This document shows, piece by piece, positions 54,425 to 62,168 of a DNA stretch of 64,000 nt (position 1 is its first letter; each line of letters opens with the position of its first letter). The notes beneath the pieces are model-generated. The model saw only the letters and a program-made list of their open reading frames with translations, ran no database searches and was not told the origin of the DNA. Source of the stretch: Allobosea sp. AAP35. GTDB taxonomy: Bacteria > Pseudomonadota > Alphaproteobacteria > Rhizobiales > Beijerinckiaceae. Position numbers and translations under genes: made by a program. The DNA lies in assembly GCF_001295925.1 (NCBI RefSeq), contig NZ_LJHQ01000070.1, positions 1-64,000 on the forward strand. Reading direction: 5' to 3'.

Positions 54425-54960
54425 CGCAGATCCTCCAAATGCCGTCGCAGATGCGCCATGGCCAGCCGCAACCGGGACTTCACCGTACCCAACGGGATCG
54501 ACAACCTTGTGGCGACGTCCTGGTGGCTGAACCCTTCGAGAAAGGCGAGTTCTACGACCTTGTACTGGTCCTTGGAGAGGCTGGTCAGGGCGTCGCGCAC
54601 CCTTGCATCCCGCTCCGAACCCGAAACGACCTGATCGGGCTGCTCGGGGCTCTCCTCCTCGAGGATCTCGAACACCCTGGACAGCCGCACGCGTTTCTCG
54701 CGCCGGGCATGGTCGATCCGCAGATTGCGCGCGATCGTCGCGATCCAGGTGCCGGCGCCGGCCTTGGTCGGGTCAAACAGCGCCGCCTTGCGCCAGACCG
54801 TCATCAGGGTTTCCTGAGCCAGTTCCTCCGCCAGATCCGCCGGCGTGCCGCCGCGCATCAGCAGACCCTTCACGCGTGGCGCGAAATGGTCGAACAGGCG
54901 TGCAAAGGCTTGCCGGTCTGCGGAAGACGCGATGGCCTGGACAAGGGCGTCTGCATCCAT
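54421..54960 (-). CDS. rpoE: ECF sigma factor, RpoE/ECF11 type
   Basis: A 179-residue extracytoplasmic-function sigma factor. Region 2 includes AFARLFDHFAPRVKGLLMRG and the -10-binding AGAGTWIATIARNLRIDHAR; region 4 has the HTH EGFSHQDVATRLSIPLGTVK, which reads the -35 box. The ATG at 54960 is chosen because the promoter at 55046-55075 would place the transcript start near 55040, so the longer frame from 55041 cannot be fully translated. It is followed by its ChrR partner with a 4-base overlap. Expected to respond to singlet oxygen or peroxide and to activate itself and the surrounding lipid genes. Confidence 0.9.
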   Translation of the reverse strand: MDADALVQAIASSADRQAFARLFDHFAPRVKGLLMRGGTPADLAEELAQETLMTVWRKAALFDPTKAGAGTWIATIARNLRIDHARREKRVRLSRVFEILEEESPEQPDQVVSGSERDARVRDALTSLSKDQYKVVELAFLEGFSHQDVATRLSIPLGTVKSRLRLAMAHLRRHLEDLR

Positions 54961-55045
54961 GGGAACGGTGTTCGAACCTCTCCGCACCCCGGCGTTGACC
55001 GGGGTCCGTCTCGTGAGTCCTGTTTCGGGCGTTGCAAACATTCCT

Positions 55046-55075
55046 GCTTTACGCAGGCTGTCCGCGTCTGGATCA
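55046..55075 (-). promoter_or_regulatory. Sigma-E (ECF11) promoter of rpoE-chrR
   Basis: On the minus strand a perfect TGATCC (-35, 55070-55075) is followed by exactly 18 bases and TAAAGC (-10, 55046-55051). Rhodobacter sigma-E promoters are known to use TGATCC, 18 bases and TA-rich -10 elements, so this indicates autoregulation. It leaves an 80-base leader to the chosen rpoE start. Confidence 0.8.
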
Positions 55076-55158
55076 GATGGCAGGGACCATCGCAGGCCAT
55101 CGCACGCAACGAAACCCCGCGCGCTTCAAGCCGACCGGCACCCTATCGCCGGATCGAC

Positions 55159-55188
55159 TGAACCGAAAGGGAAGGCCCGGCGTAACCT
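55159..55188 (+). promoter_or_regulatory. Sigma-E (ECF11)-like promoter of the FAD-DUF1365 operon
   Basis: TGAACC at 55159-55164, exactly 18 bases, then TAACCT at 55183-55188. One base differs from TGATCC. It faces away from the rpoE promoter and lies about 30 bases before the ATG at 55218, a good distance for a short leader. Confidence 0.7.
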
Positions 55189-55217
55189 TTGACTAACCTG
55201 AGACATAAGGCTTGTTC

Positions 55218-56570
55218 ATGCACGGTTCGTTTCACAAGCGTCTCAGGATCGCGGTCGTCGGCTCCGGCATCTCCGGCCTGTCATCCGCCTGGCTCCTGTC
55301 ACAAAACCACGACGTCACGTTGTTTGAAAGTGAATCACGGCTCGGCGGGCATGCCAACACGGCGCTGGTGCCGCAGGCGGCGGGGCCCGACATCGCGGTG
55401 GATACCGGCTTCATCGTCTATAATGAGGCGACCTATCCCAACTTCACCGCGCTGATGGCCCATCTCGGCGTCGAGACCAAGGCCACCGAAATGTCCTTTG
55501 CCGTCTCGCTCGATGACGGCGCGCTTGAATACAGCGGCACCAGCCTGTGGGGCCTGTTCGCCCAGCGCCTCAACCTGCTGAACCCGCGCTTCTGGTCGAT
55601 GCTGAGCGATCTGCGCCGCTTCTACGCGCAGGCCTCGCGCGATGCCGAGACCCTGGCGGAAAGCGGCCAGTCTCTGGGCGACTATCTCGACGCCGGGCGC
55701 TATGGCCGGGCCTTCCGCGAGGATCATCTGCTGCCGATGGCGGCGGCGATCTGGTCGGCCCCCTGCTCCGAAATCCTGGCCTATCCGGCGATCGCCTTCA
55801 TCCGCTTCCATCACAATCACGGCCTGCTGAAACTAACCAACCGGCCGGTTTGGCGCACGATCGTCGGCGGCAGCCGCAGCTATGTCGCCAGGCTGAAAGA
55901 CGCTTTCACGGGCGAACTCGCGATCGGCCGGGCCGTTCGTCGCATCCACCGCGCAGGCGGCGCGGTCGAGGTCGAGGATACGGCCGGCACTGTGCAGCAT
56001 TTCGACCATGTCGTGATCGCCACCCATGCCGACCAGGCGCTGGCCCTGCTGGCACAGCCATCCACCGAGGAGTCCGCGCTGCTGGGCGCCTTCCGCTACA
56101 GCGCCAACCGCACCATCCTCCACACCGATCCCGCACTGATGCCCAGGCGCAAAACCGCCTGGGCGAGTTGGAACCATCTTGGCGACCGGGCCGTGCCGGA
56201 CGCACCCTGCGCCGTCACCTACTGGATGAACCGGCTGCAGGGCCTGTCTTCGGAGAAGCCGCTCTTCGTAACGCTCAACCCGCCTCAGGCTCCGCGGCCG
56301 GAGAGCGTGCTGCGCGAGGAGATGTATGATCACCCAATCTTCGACGGTCCGGCTCTGGCGGCGCAGGCTCGGCTGTGGTCGTTGCAGGGGCAGCGCAACA
56401 CCTGGTTCTGCGGCGCTCATTTCGGCGCGGGCTTCCATGAGGATGGCCTGCAGGCCGGGCTCGCCGTGGCCGAGGATCTCGGCGGCGTCCGCCGGCCCTG
56501 GGACGTGCAGAACGATTCCGGTCGCATCGTCAGGACGCGGCTGCAAACCCCGCTGGAAAGCGCTGCGTGA
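55218..56570 (+). CDS. FAD-dependent oxidoreductase (amine-oxidase fold), candidate acyl desaturase
   Basis: A 450-residue flavoprotein. The FAD-binding Rossmann motif is VVGSGISGLSSAWLLSQNHD near the N-terminus, then ESESRLGGHANT, as in the amine oxidase/phytoene desaturase fold. The C-terminal WFCGAHFGAGFHEDGLQAGL closes the FAD site. It is driven by a sigma-E-like promoter and coupled to DUF1365 (GTGA overlap). Homologous genes in Rhodobacter lie in the sigma-E regulon, and a flavin-dependent desaturase, UfaD, takes part in furan fatty acid synthesis; equivalence is a hypothesis. The ATG at 55218 is used; TTG at 55212 is an alternative. Confidence 0.88.
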   Translation: MHGSFHKRLRIAVVGSGISGLSSAWLLSQNHDVTLFESESRLGGHANTALVPQAAGPDIAVDTGFIVYNEATYPNFTALMAHLGVETKATEMSFAVSLDDGALEYSGTSLWGLFAQRLNLLNPRFWSMLSDLRRFYAQASRDAETLAESGQSLGDYLDAGRYGRAFREDHLLPMAAAIWSAPCSEILAYPAIAFIRFHHNHGLLKLTNRPVWRTIVGGSRSYVARLKDAFTGELAIGRAVRRIHRAGGAVEVEDTAGTVQHFDHVVIATHADQALALLAQPSTEESALLGAFRYSANRTILHTDPALMPRRKTAWASWNHLGDRAVPDAPCAVTYWMNRLQGLSSEKPLFVTLNPPQAPRPESVLREEMYDHPIFDGPALAAQARLWSLQGQRNTWFCGAHFGAGFHEDGLQAGLAVAEDLGGVRRPWDVQNDSGRIVRTRLQTPLESAA

Positions 56571-57382
56571 TCGCGCCGGCCTCCACGCTCTATGTCGGCC
56601 GCGTCTGGCACAGGCGAACGCGTCCACGCGCGCATGCGCTGGCCTACCGTGTTTTCTGGATGCTGCTCGATCTGGATGAGATCGACGCGCTTTCCGGCAG
56701 GCTGCGCTGGTTTTCGCGCAATCGGTTCAACCTCTACGCCTTCCGCGACGGCGATTTCGGCGACAGGACCGGCAGCCCGCTGCGGCCGCAGATCGAGGCG
56801 ATCCTGGCCGGCGCCGGGCTCGAGCCCGATGGTGGGCCCATCCGGGTCCTGACGATGCCGCGCATCCTCGGCTACGCCTTCAACCCGCTGACCACCTGGT
56901 TCTGCCACCGCCGCGACGGCGAACTGCTGGCGATCGTCTATGAGGTCCACAACACCTTCGGCGAGACGCACAGCTATGTCGCAGCCGCCCCCGTGGTGGG
57001 CGGGCAGGTTGCGCAGGAAGCCGCGAAGAGCTTCCACGTCTCGCCCTTCATGGGGCTCGACATGCACTACAAGTTCCATGTCGTGCCGCCGGGTCCGCGC
57101 GTCTCGGTCGCGATCGAGGGCTCCGACGATGCTGGCCTTCTGATCACGGCGACGATGAGCGGCCAGCGCCGCGAGATCTCGGATGCGACGCTGCTGAGCC
57201 TGATCGCCACCCATCCGCTGCTGACGCTGAAAGTGACGTTCGCGATCCACTGGCATGCGATTCGTCTGCTGGCGAAGCGCATCCCCTTCTTCGCCCATCC
57301 CGCGCCACCGGCGCATAGCGTCACGCAAGGCCGCCCGTTGGACCCGCCCGACGCGGAGATCGTCTCCACGCCGCGCGGCTGA
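56567..57382 (+). CDS. DUF1365 family protein
   Basis: A 271-residue protein of unknown biochemical role. Conserved parts are LYVGRVWHRRTRPRAHALAY, FNPLTTWFCHRRDGELLAIV, YEVHNTFGETHSYV and FHVSPFMGLDMHYKFHV; invariant His, Asn and Arg residues hint at an enzyme. The GTG start overlaps the stop of the FAD gene, so both are made together. DUF1365, FAD oxidoreductase, Cfa-like and DUF2177 genes recur together in sigma-E clusters, pointing to membrane lipid modification. It converges with the yedE gene 12 bases away. Confidence 0.9.
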   Translation: MIAPASTLYVGRVWHRRTRPRAHALAYRVFWMLLDLDEIDALSGRLRWFSRNRFNLYAFRDGDFGDRTGSPLRPQIEAILAGAGLEPDGGPIRVLTMPRILGYAFNPLTTWFCHRRDGELLAIVYEVHNTFGETHSYVAAAPVVGGQVAQEAAKSFHVSPFMGLDMHYKFHVVPPGPRVSVAIEGSDDAGLLITATMSGQRREISDATLLSLIATHPLLTLKVTFAIHWHAIRLLAKRIPFFAHPAPPAHSVTQGRPLDPPDAEIVSTPRG

Positions 57383-57394
57383 GCGTACGGCCGG

Positions 57395-57844
57395 TCAGGA
57401 GCGAGGCGCGCGCAGTCTCTTCAACGGCCCGTCATGCAGCAGCATGCCGGCCGCCATCGCCGCGACGAAGACGAAGACCGGCATCAACCCCAGCGACAAG
57501 GCCGAAACCGCGGGCCCCGGGCAAAGCCCCGCCACGCCCCAGCCGATGCCGAACAGGGCCGCCCCGAGCAGGAGCGGTCGGTCGATCACTGTGGCTTGCG
57601 GCATGTGGAATGTCTCCTCCAGCACCGGCCGGGCGAGCCGGCGTTGCAGCATCACGCCTGGGATGGCGACCGCCACCGCCCCGCCGAGCACGAACATCAG
57701 GCTCGGGTCCCAGGCGCCACTGGCGACATCCAGGAATCCGATGACACGGGCGGGATCCAGCATGCCCGACAGCGACAGGCCGAAGCCGAACAGGGCTCCC
57801 GCCAGAAGCGTCACCCCCAACCGGGCCAGATTGAGCGCATTCAT
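57395..57844 (-). CDS. YeeE/YedE family half-transporter (second unit)
   Basis: A 149-residue membrane protein of the YeeE/YedE (sulfur-compound transport) family. Helices include LGVTLLAGALFGFGLSLSGM, with the motif SGMLDPARVIGFLD, and GAALFGIGWGVAGLCPGPAV, with the conserved Gly-Leu-Cys-Pro-Gly-Pro that carries the thiosulfate-handling cysteine in YeeE. The start is ATG at 57844, overlapping the upstream stop (ATGA). With the 57841 gene it makes up a split two-part permease, as in BigR operons. Confidence 0.92.
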   Translation of the reverse strand: MNALNLARLGVTLLAGALFGFGLSLSGMLDPARVIGFLDVASGAWDPSLMFVLGGAVAVAIPGVMLQRRLARPVLEETFHMPQATVIDRPLLLGAALFGIGWGVAGLCPGPAVSALSLGLMPVFVFVAAMAAGMLLHDGPLKRLRAPRS

Positions 57845-58248
57845 CGGAAGAACCCCAAAATCGTGGCGGTGGCGACACCGGCGGCAAGGAAGGTCGCGGT
57901 GGCAGCCATCGATCGGGGCGAAAACCGCGCCAGCCCGAGAATGCCGTGGCCCGAGGTGCAGCCCGAGCCCATGCGCGTCCCGACACCCACGAGCAGCCCG
58001 GCCAGGACGAGGACCGGCCAGGATGCGGCGATCGTCACGTCCGGCAGCGCGCCGAACGCCGCCGCATAGATCAGCGGCCCCAGCACCAGGCCGATGACGA
58101 AGGCCGCGTTGGTGACGACCTGCTGTCCGCCGAGCAGGCGCCCGACGATGCCGCTGATGCCAGCAATGCGGCCGTTGACGAGCAGCAGGATCATGGCGGA
58201 AACGCCCAGCAGCATGCCGCCGAAAAGCGAAGGCCAATAGGCGGTCAT
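57841..58248 (-). CDS. YeeE/YedE family half-transporter (first unit)
   Basis: A 135-residue membrane protein with four helices and the family signature GTRMGSGCTSGHGILGLARF, in which the cysteine in SGCTSGHG is the presumed sulfur-binding residue. It overlaps bigR by four bases upstream and the second unit by four bases downstream. In Agrobacterium and Xylella such permeases are encoded with BigR and Blh and are thought to move sulfite or related sulfur species. Confidence 0.92.
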   Translation of the reverse strand: MTAYWPSLFGGMLLGVSAMILLLVNGRIAGISGIVGRLLGGQQVVTNAAFVIGLVLGPLIYAAAFGALPDVTIAASWPVLVLAGLLVGVGTRMGSGCTSGHGILGLARFSPRSMAATATFLAAGVATATILGFFR

Positions 58249-58592
58249 GGCCGCTCCTCCTCAGTGCAGAAAATCGCGTAGAGCGCCTCGATCAGCCGGG
58301 CCGCCTTCGCTTCGGTCAGTCGGTAGAAGATCTGCTGGGCTTCGCGCCGCGTCTCGACGATGCCGGCGTCCCGCAGAACCCCGAGCTGCTGCGACAGGCT
58401 CGGCTGGCGGATGCCGAGTTTCTCCTCGAGCGCGCCGACGGCATATTCCCCCTGCGCCAGCGTGCACGCGAGCATCAGCCGGCCGGGATGCGCCAGCGTC
58501 TTGAGCAGGCCGGCGACCTCGACGGCACGGGCCTCCATCTCCGCCGGCGACATCGCCGCCGATTGCGGCGATGCAGTCTGCTCCTTCGCCAT
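58245..58592 (-). CDS. bigR: ArsR-family repressor BigR
   Basis: A 115-residue winged-helix repressor. The recognition region reads LGIRQPSLSQQLGVLRDAGI. Cysteines C43 and C109 are 66 residues apart, the same spacing as the C42/C108 redox switch of BigR that forms a disulfide or trisulfide with persulfides and releases DNA. The gene lies between blh and the YeeE/YedE genes with 1-base (TGATG) and 4-base overlaps, so it represses its own operon. The likely operator is the AT-rich palindrome at 59900-59927. Confidence 0.93.
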   Translation of the reverse strand: MAKEQTASPQSAAMSPAEMEARAVEVAGLLKTLAHPGRLMLACTLAQGEYAVGALEEKLGIRQPSLSQQLGVLRDAGIVETRREAQQIFYRLTEAKAARLIEALYAIFCTEEERP

Positions 58593-59887
58593 CACCACAC
58601 CGCCCCTTCGAGCGCATTGAGCGGAATCTTGAGATAGCGCCGCCCGTTCGCCTCGGGTTCTGGCAGCCGCCCGCCGCGGATGTTGACCTGGAGCGCGTGC
58701 AGGATGAGCTTCGGCATCGGCAACGTCCTGTCGCGCGCCTCGCGCAGTGCGACGAAGCCTGCCTCGTCGATGCCCACGACATGCGCGTTGGCCGTCTTCT
58801 GCTCGCCGACGGTGCTCTCCCATTTCGCGTTGCGGCCCTCGGGGCGGTAGTCATGGCCGGTGAACAGGCGCATCGCATCCGGCAGGGCGAGGATGGCCTG
58901 GATCGAGGCCCACAACGCCCGGGCGCTGCCGCCGGGAAAATCGGCCCGCGCCGTGCCTGAATCGGGCACGAACAGCGTGTCGTGGACGAAGGCGGCGTCG
59001 CCGATGACATAGGTCACCGAGGCCAGGGTATGGCCGGGCGAAAACATCACCCGCCCTTCGAGCGAACCGATGCTGAAACGATCGCCGTCCGCGAAGAGCC
59101 GGTCCCATTGCGAGCCGTCGGTCTGCAGCGCGGGCCAGTTGTAGATTTCCTTCCACAACGTCTGGACGGCGGTGACCTGCGCGCCGATCGCCCGCGGCGC
59201 CCCGGTCTTGCCGGCCAGGTAATCGGCAGCGGACAGATGGTCGGCATGGGGATGGGTATCGAGGACCCAGTCGACCGTCAGACCCTCGCGCGCGATATAG
59301 GCCAGCATCGCATCGGCGCTGGACGTGCCGGTCGAGCCGGATTTCTCATCGAAATCCAGGACCGGGTCGATGATCGCGCAGCGCCGCGTCGCCGGATCGC
59401 TGACGACATACTGGAGCGAGCCGCTGCCTGGTTCGTAGAAGGCCTCGACCTTGGCCAGCCGCCCGGCCTCGCCGTCCAGCCAGGTCCCTGCACCGGACAG
59501 ATCGAAGCCATGGCTGCGGCCGAAGGATTCCACATCGCCGCGCTTCATCCGGCCGGCCAAAACCTCGCCCAGCACAAACAGCGTCACGGCGCGCAGTCCG
59601 CTGCGGCAATGCGCCAGCACCGGGCCCTTGCTCTCCGCCATCGCCCTCTGGAAGGCGCGAACATCGGCGGTTGTGATGCCTGCTCCCGTCACGGGTACGA
59701 AATGATAGGCCAGCCCCGCGCGCTCGGCGGCCGCACTTTCGGCGGCATGGCCGGGCTGGTCCAACTCCTCGCCATCGGGCCGGACATTCACCAGCGTTGC
59801 GAAGCCCTCTTTTGCAAAGCCCGCAAAGGCGTCCGGATTCAACTGGCCTGCGACCGCCAGGCCATCGGTGATCGTGACGATGTTCAT
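58592..59887 (-). CDS. blh: Blh: DUF442 phosphatase-like domain fused to ETHE1-type persulfide dioxygenase
   Basis: A 431-residue two-domain protein. Residues 1-110 are the DUF442 domain, with the rhodanese/phosphatase-like loop AHCRSGLRAV. Residues about 150-380 form a metallo-beta-lactamase fold with the iron-binding DTHPHADHLSAADYL, SPGHTLASV and TGHDY, as in ETHE1 persulfide dioxygenase. It oxidises glutathione persulfide to sulfite, detoxifying H2S. First gene of the blh-bigR-yeeE-yedE operon. The order with blh ahead of bigR differs from operons in which bigR is first. Confidence 0.94.
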   Translation of the reverse strand: MNIVTITDGLAVAGQLNPDAFAGFAKEGFATLVNVRPDGEELDQPGHAAESAAAERAGLAYHFVPVTGAGITTADVRAFQRAMAESKGPVLAHCRSGLRAVTLFVLGEVLAGRMKRGDVESFGRSHGFDLSGAGTWLDGEAGRLAKVEAFYEPGSGSLQYVVSDPATRRCAIIDPVLDFDEKSGSTGTSSADAMLAYIAREGLTVDWVLDTHPHADHLSAADYLAGKTGAPRAIGAQVTAVQTLWKEIYNWPALQTDGSQWDRLFADGDRFSIGSLEGRVMFSPGHTLASVTYVIGDAAFVHDTLFVPDSGTARADFPGGSARALWASIQAILALPDAMRLFTGHDYRPEGRNAKWESTVGEQKTANAHVVGIDEAGFVALREARDRTLPMPKLILHALQVNIRGGRLPEPEANGRRYLKIPLNALEGAVW

Positions 59888-59899
59888 CTGCCATTCTCC

Positions 59900-59927
59900 A
59901 ATCTATAATTATATATATAGATAGATT
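59900..59927 (-). promoter_or_regulatory. AT-rich palindrome, probable BigR operator
   Basis: AATCTAT at 59900-59906 and ATAGATT at 59921-59927 are inverted around a 14-base TA-only core; a nested TCTATA/TATAGA pair lies inside. It ends 13 bases before the blh start codon. BigR boxes known from Xylella and Agrobacterium are AT-rich imperfect palindromes over the promoter, so repression by the encoded BigR is expected. Confidence 0.7.
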
Positions 59928-59983
59928 GCATTATGACACAAGAGGCAGATGGCCGATGGCTGCGATCGCGACAGTGTCGACGC

Positions 59984-60012
59984 AAAAAAGAGGGCACCCG
60001 AAGGCGCCCTCT
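59984..60012 (-). terminator. Rho-independent terminator after the 60.0 kb membrane gene
   Basis: On the minus strand a stem GAGGGCGCC / GGTGCCCTC with loop TTCG is followed by TTTTTT. It stops leftward transcription 24 bases after the 60037 gene and shields the blh promoter from readthrough. Confidence 0.88.
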
Positions 60013-60036
60013 CAATATCGATCCTGGCAACGACGC

Positions 60037-60906
60037 TCAGCGACGCGCGAAGATGTCGATTTCCTCGTCGCGATGCTGACCACCGAGCATGGCGGCCATA
60101 TAGGCTGCGGCGGCACCGACCAGCAGGACGGCTGCCGTCAGGAAGGCCACGATCACGGCCGTGCGGCGCGCCTTTTCGGCGGCTTCGCGGGCCGCATCGC
60201 GCGCCTGGATCAGGCGGGCATAGGCCTCGTCGATGCGCTTCTCGGCCTCGGCCTGCGGCACGTTCATCCGCGTGGCCATCCGCGAGGCAATGTACCCGCG
60301 ATCAGCCGGATCGAGGCTGCCATTGGCCAGGCTGCGGACGAGAATGCGCGAGGCCTCCTCGCGCTCGCCCTGCGTCACCGGCTCGGTGCCGGTCGAACGC
60401 ATCATGCCATCCAGCGCCGAAGCCAGCGGATCGGCCTGCTGGCTGATCAGCGTGCTGGCGCCGCCGGCAACGGCGGCTGCACCCGAAGCAGCCGTGCGCG
60501 CCGCGCCCATGATCGAGGAGGAGGTGATGAAGGCCACCAGCAAAGCGCCGACGGCCCAGACAACCAGGCCATGGGCCCCGTCGCGAACGCCGCGCTCACT
60601 CGAGCTGGAATCAAGCATCGGCTTGCGCATCCGGCCGGCAAGATAGCCGCCCGCGCCGCAGGCCGAAACGGTGATCCACAGCGCCCAGAGAGCGGCCGCA
60701 ATGGCCAGAACCGTCATGCTCGTCGAGCGCGAGGTATCGGCGGACACCAGCGACAGACCGATAGCCGAGCCGAAGGCAGCCATGATTGTCGAGATGGCGA
60801 CGGATAGGACAGCCCCGCCGAAGATCGGGCTCCATTCGAGATAGGAGCCCGACTTGGTATCGGAACCGGGCGGGGAGACGACGACGTCGGATGTGCCGAG
60901 CGACAT
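60037..60906 (-). CDS. Membrane protein of unknown function (289 aa)
   Basis: Not assigned to a named family. The N-terminal half has helices at EWSPIFGGAVLSVAISTIMA, TVLAIAAALWALWITVSACG and LVVWAVGALLVAFITSSSIM; a cytoplasmic-type charged helix (SRMATRMNVPQAEAEKRIDE) follows, and a final helix TAVIVAFLTAAVLLVGAAAA precedes the acidic tail. The ATG at 60906 is preferred, 10 bases after the stop of the 24-residue gene. A strong terminator follows. Similar YrpD-like or GlsB-like proteins occur in alphaproteobacteria, but I cannot name a function. Confidence 0.8.
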   Translation of the reverse strand: MSLGTSDVVVSPPGSDTKSGSYLEWSPIFGGAVLSVAISTIMAAFGSAIGLSLVSADTSRSTSMTVLAIAAALWALWITVSACGAGGYLAGRMRKPMLDSSSSERGVRDGAHGLVVWAVGALLVAFITSSSIMGAARTAASGAAAVAGGASTLISQQADPLASALDGMMRSTGTEPVTQGEREEASRILVRSLANGSLDPADRGYIASRMATRMNVPQAEAEKRIDEAYARLIQARDAAREAAEKARRTAVIVAFLTAAVLLVGAAAAYMAAMLGGQHRDEEIDIFARR

Positions 60907-60916
60907 GGCGATACCC

Positions 60917-60991
60917 TTACCGGAGACCAAGGAACGACAGGATGGCCAGAACGACCACGACGAGACCAACGAGATAAATGATACTGCTCAT
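60917..60991 (-). CDS. 24-residue single-span membrane protein
   Basis: A tiny gene, ATG at 60991, with GGGGGC upstream, encoding a helix that begins MSSIIYLVGLVVVVLAILSF and ends LGLR. The composition, polar ends and ribosome site make it very likely real; peptides of this pattern recur in alphaproteobacteria and are often left unannotated. It sits 10 bases before the 289-residue membrane protein and is probably co-expressed with it. Confidence 0.7.
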   Translation of the reverse strand: MSSIIYLVGLVVVVLAILSFLGLR

Positions 60992-61113
60992 GACAGCCCC
61001 CATAGAGAAATGCGCCGCGGCGCGAATGCGGCTTTAACCTCAGGGGCAGGTCAGATGTTCCGCGCGCTGCGGCGTGTTTGACGAGGCCGGCGCGGGTGGC
61101 GGCCTGGCACCGG

Positions 61114-61416
61114 TCAGCGGCGACGCCGCTGCCAGCCCTCGATGCGATCGATGATCCACATCGTGAACCGCGCCATCGGGCGTTGCAGGAAGGGCACGTC
61201 GGACGCGATCAGCATCAGCCCGAGCGGCAGCATCCAGACGCCCAGGACCGGCAGGAAGGAGAAGATACCGCCGAAGATCAGCAGGATGCCGGCGGGCAGC
61301 CGGGCCCAGCGCGAGGCCGGATGGCGCAGCCAGCGCAAAGTCGAGGCGAGCCGCCCTGGCAGCATGCGCTCAAGCCGCTTGAAGGCGGCACGCAGTTCCT
61401 GCTGCGGATCGGTCAC
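61114..61416 (-). CDS. Small membrane protein (100 aa)
   Basis: A 100-residue protein with a basic amphipathic N-terminal half (QQELRAAFKRLERMLPGRL) and one to two membrane helices in RLPAGILLIFGGIFSFLPVL and WMLPLGLMLIASDVPFL, then FTMWIIDRIEGWQRRRR. The GTG at 61416 is chosen because upstream residues are unnatural; the start is uncertain. Similar short proteins are common in Hyphomicrobiales with no known role. Confidence 0.7.
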   Translation of the reverse strand: MTDPQQELRAAFKRLERMLPGRLASTLRWLRHPASRWARLPAGILLIFGGIFSFLPVLGVWMLPLGLMLIASDVPFLQRPMARFTMWIIDRIEGWQRRRR

Positions 61417-61453
61417 GGGCGAAATTCCGACATGGGAGCGACGAGGATGGGCT

Positions 61454-61741
61454 TCAGCGAGCGAGGACGTCGGCGAAATTGGGATGGCGGCGCGCCCAGT
61501 CGGCGACGAAAGAGCAGGCCGGCACGATTCGCAATCCACGCGCCCGGGCATTCTCAAACAAGCCCTCGACCAGCAGCGAGCCCAGTCCCTGGCCGCCGAA
61601 GGCGGCGGGAACTTCCGTATGCGTGACGATCAGACGATCCCCGTCCCGCCGGAAACTCGCGAAAGCGAGCCCACCGGGGAACGCCATCTCGAACCGGCTG
61701 GCTGCCGTATTCTCGACCACCGGCCCGACACCATCCCTCAT
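61454..61741 (-). CDS. Small GNAT-type N-acetyltransferase (YjdJ-like)
   Basis: A 95-residue compact GNAT-fold protein. The acetyl-CoA loop is VPAAFGGQGLGSLLVEGLFE, followed by ARARGLRIVPACSFVADWAR, the pattern of the minimal YjdJ/GCN5-related family. AGGAG lies ten bases before the ATG at 61741. Substrate unknown. It lies just upstream of the small membrane protein on the same strand. Confidence 0.85.
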   Translation of the reverse strand: MRDGVGPVVENTAASRFEMAFPGGLAFASFRRDGDRLIVTHTEVPAAFGGQGLGSLLVEGLFENARARGLRIVPACSFVADWARRHPNFADVLAR

Positions 61742-61898
61742 CGCACCCAAGCTCCTATCCGCATCGATGACCGGTCATCCGAAGCCGGCCACGTGGCGCG
61801 AACACGCTCAACCGAGGCCCCGCCCCAGAGTTCCAGGCACCAATGCATGATCAGTAGACAACGCGGGGATGACGCGGCGAACGCGGATCCTGCGTCGA

Positions 61899-62168
61899 TC
61901 AGTGCCGAGTGCCGCTACTGAACGCGCCGGTGCGAACCTTCTCGGCCAGACCTGCGGCGAAAACAGCGGTCGCTTCCTCGCCATAGGTCTCGACCAATGC
62001 GCGGAAGGCGGCAAACAGCGCGGCATGCGCAAGCGCATCGCTGTCCAGCCCGTCCTGCTGCGCTTCAGTGAACGCGTCCTCGACATAGCCATAGGCGACG
62101 CGACGCGCGTCGTGGCTGTCCTCGGCCGAAACCAGATCCAGCGGCATATCGTCGGAAAGAATGGACAT
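61899..62168 (-). CDS. Hypothetical acidic protein (89 aa)
   Basis: An acidic, mostly helical protein of 89 residues, with LVSAEDSHDARRVAYGYVED and AHAALFAAFRALVETYGEEA as the central helices. No known domain, metal motif or membrane segment. The composition is that of a genuine soluble protein; no strong ribosome site was seen. It stands alone, with gaps of about 150 and 215 bases on its two sides. Confidence 0.65.
   Translation of the reverse strand: MSILSDDMPLDLVSAEDSHDARRVAYGYVEDAFTEAQQDGLDSDALAHAALFAAFRALVETYGEEATAVFAAGLAEKVRTGAFSSGTRH

Noticed and set aside
54961-55041. Longer RpoE start at 55041
   Set aside because: The sigma-E promoter places the transcript start at about this base, so the longer form would lack a leader and ribosome site.
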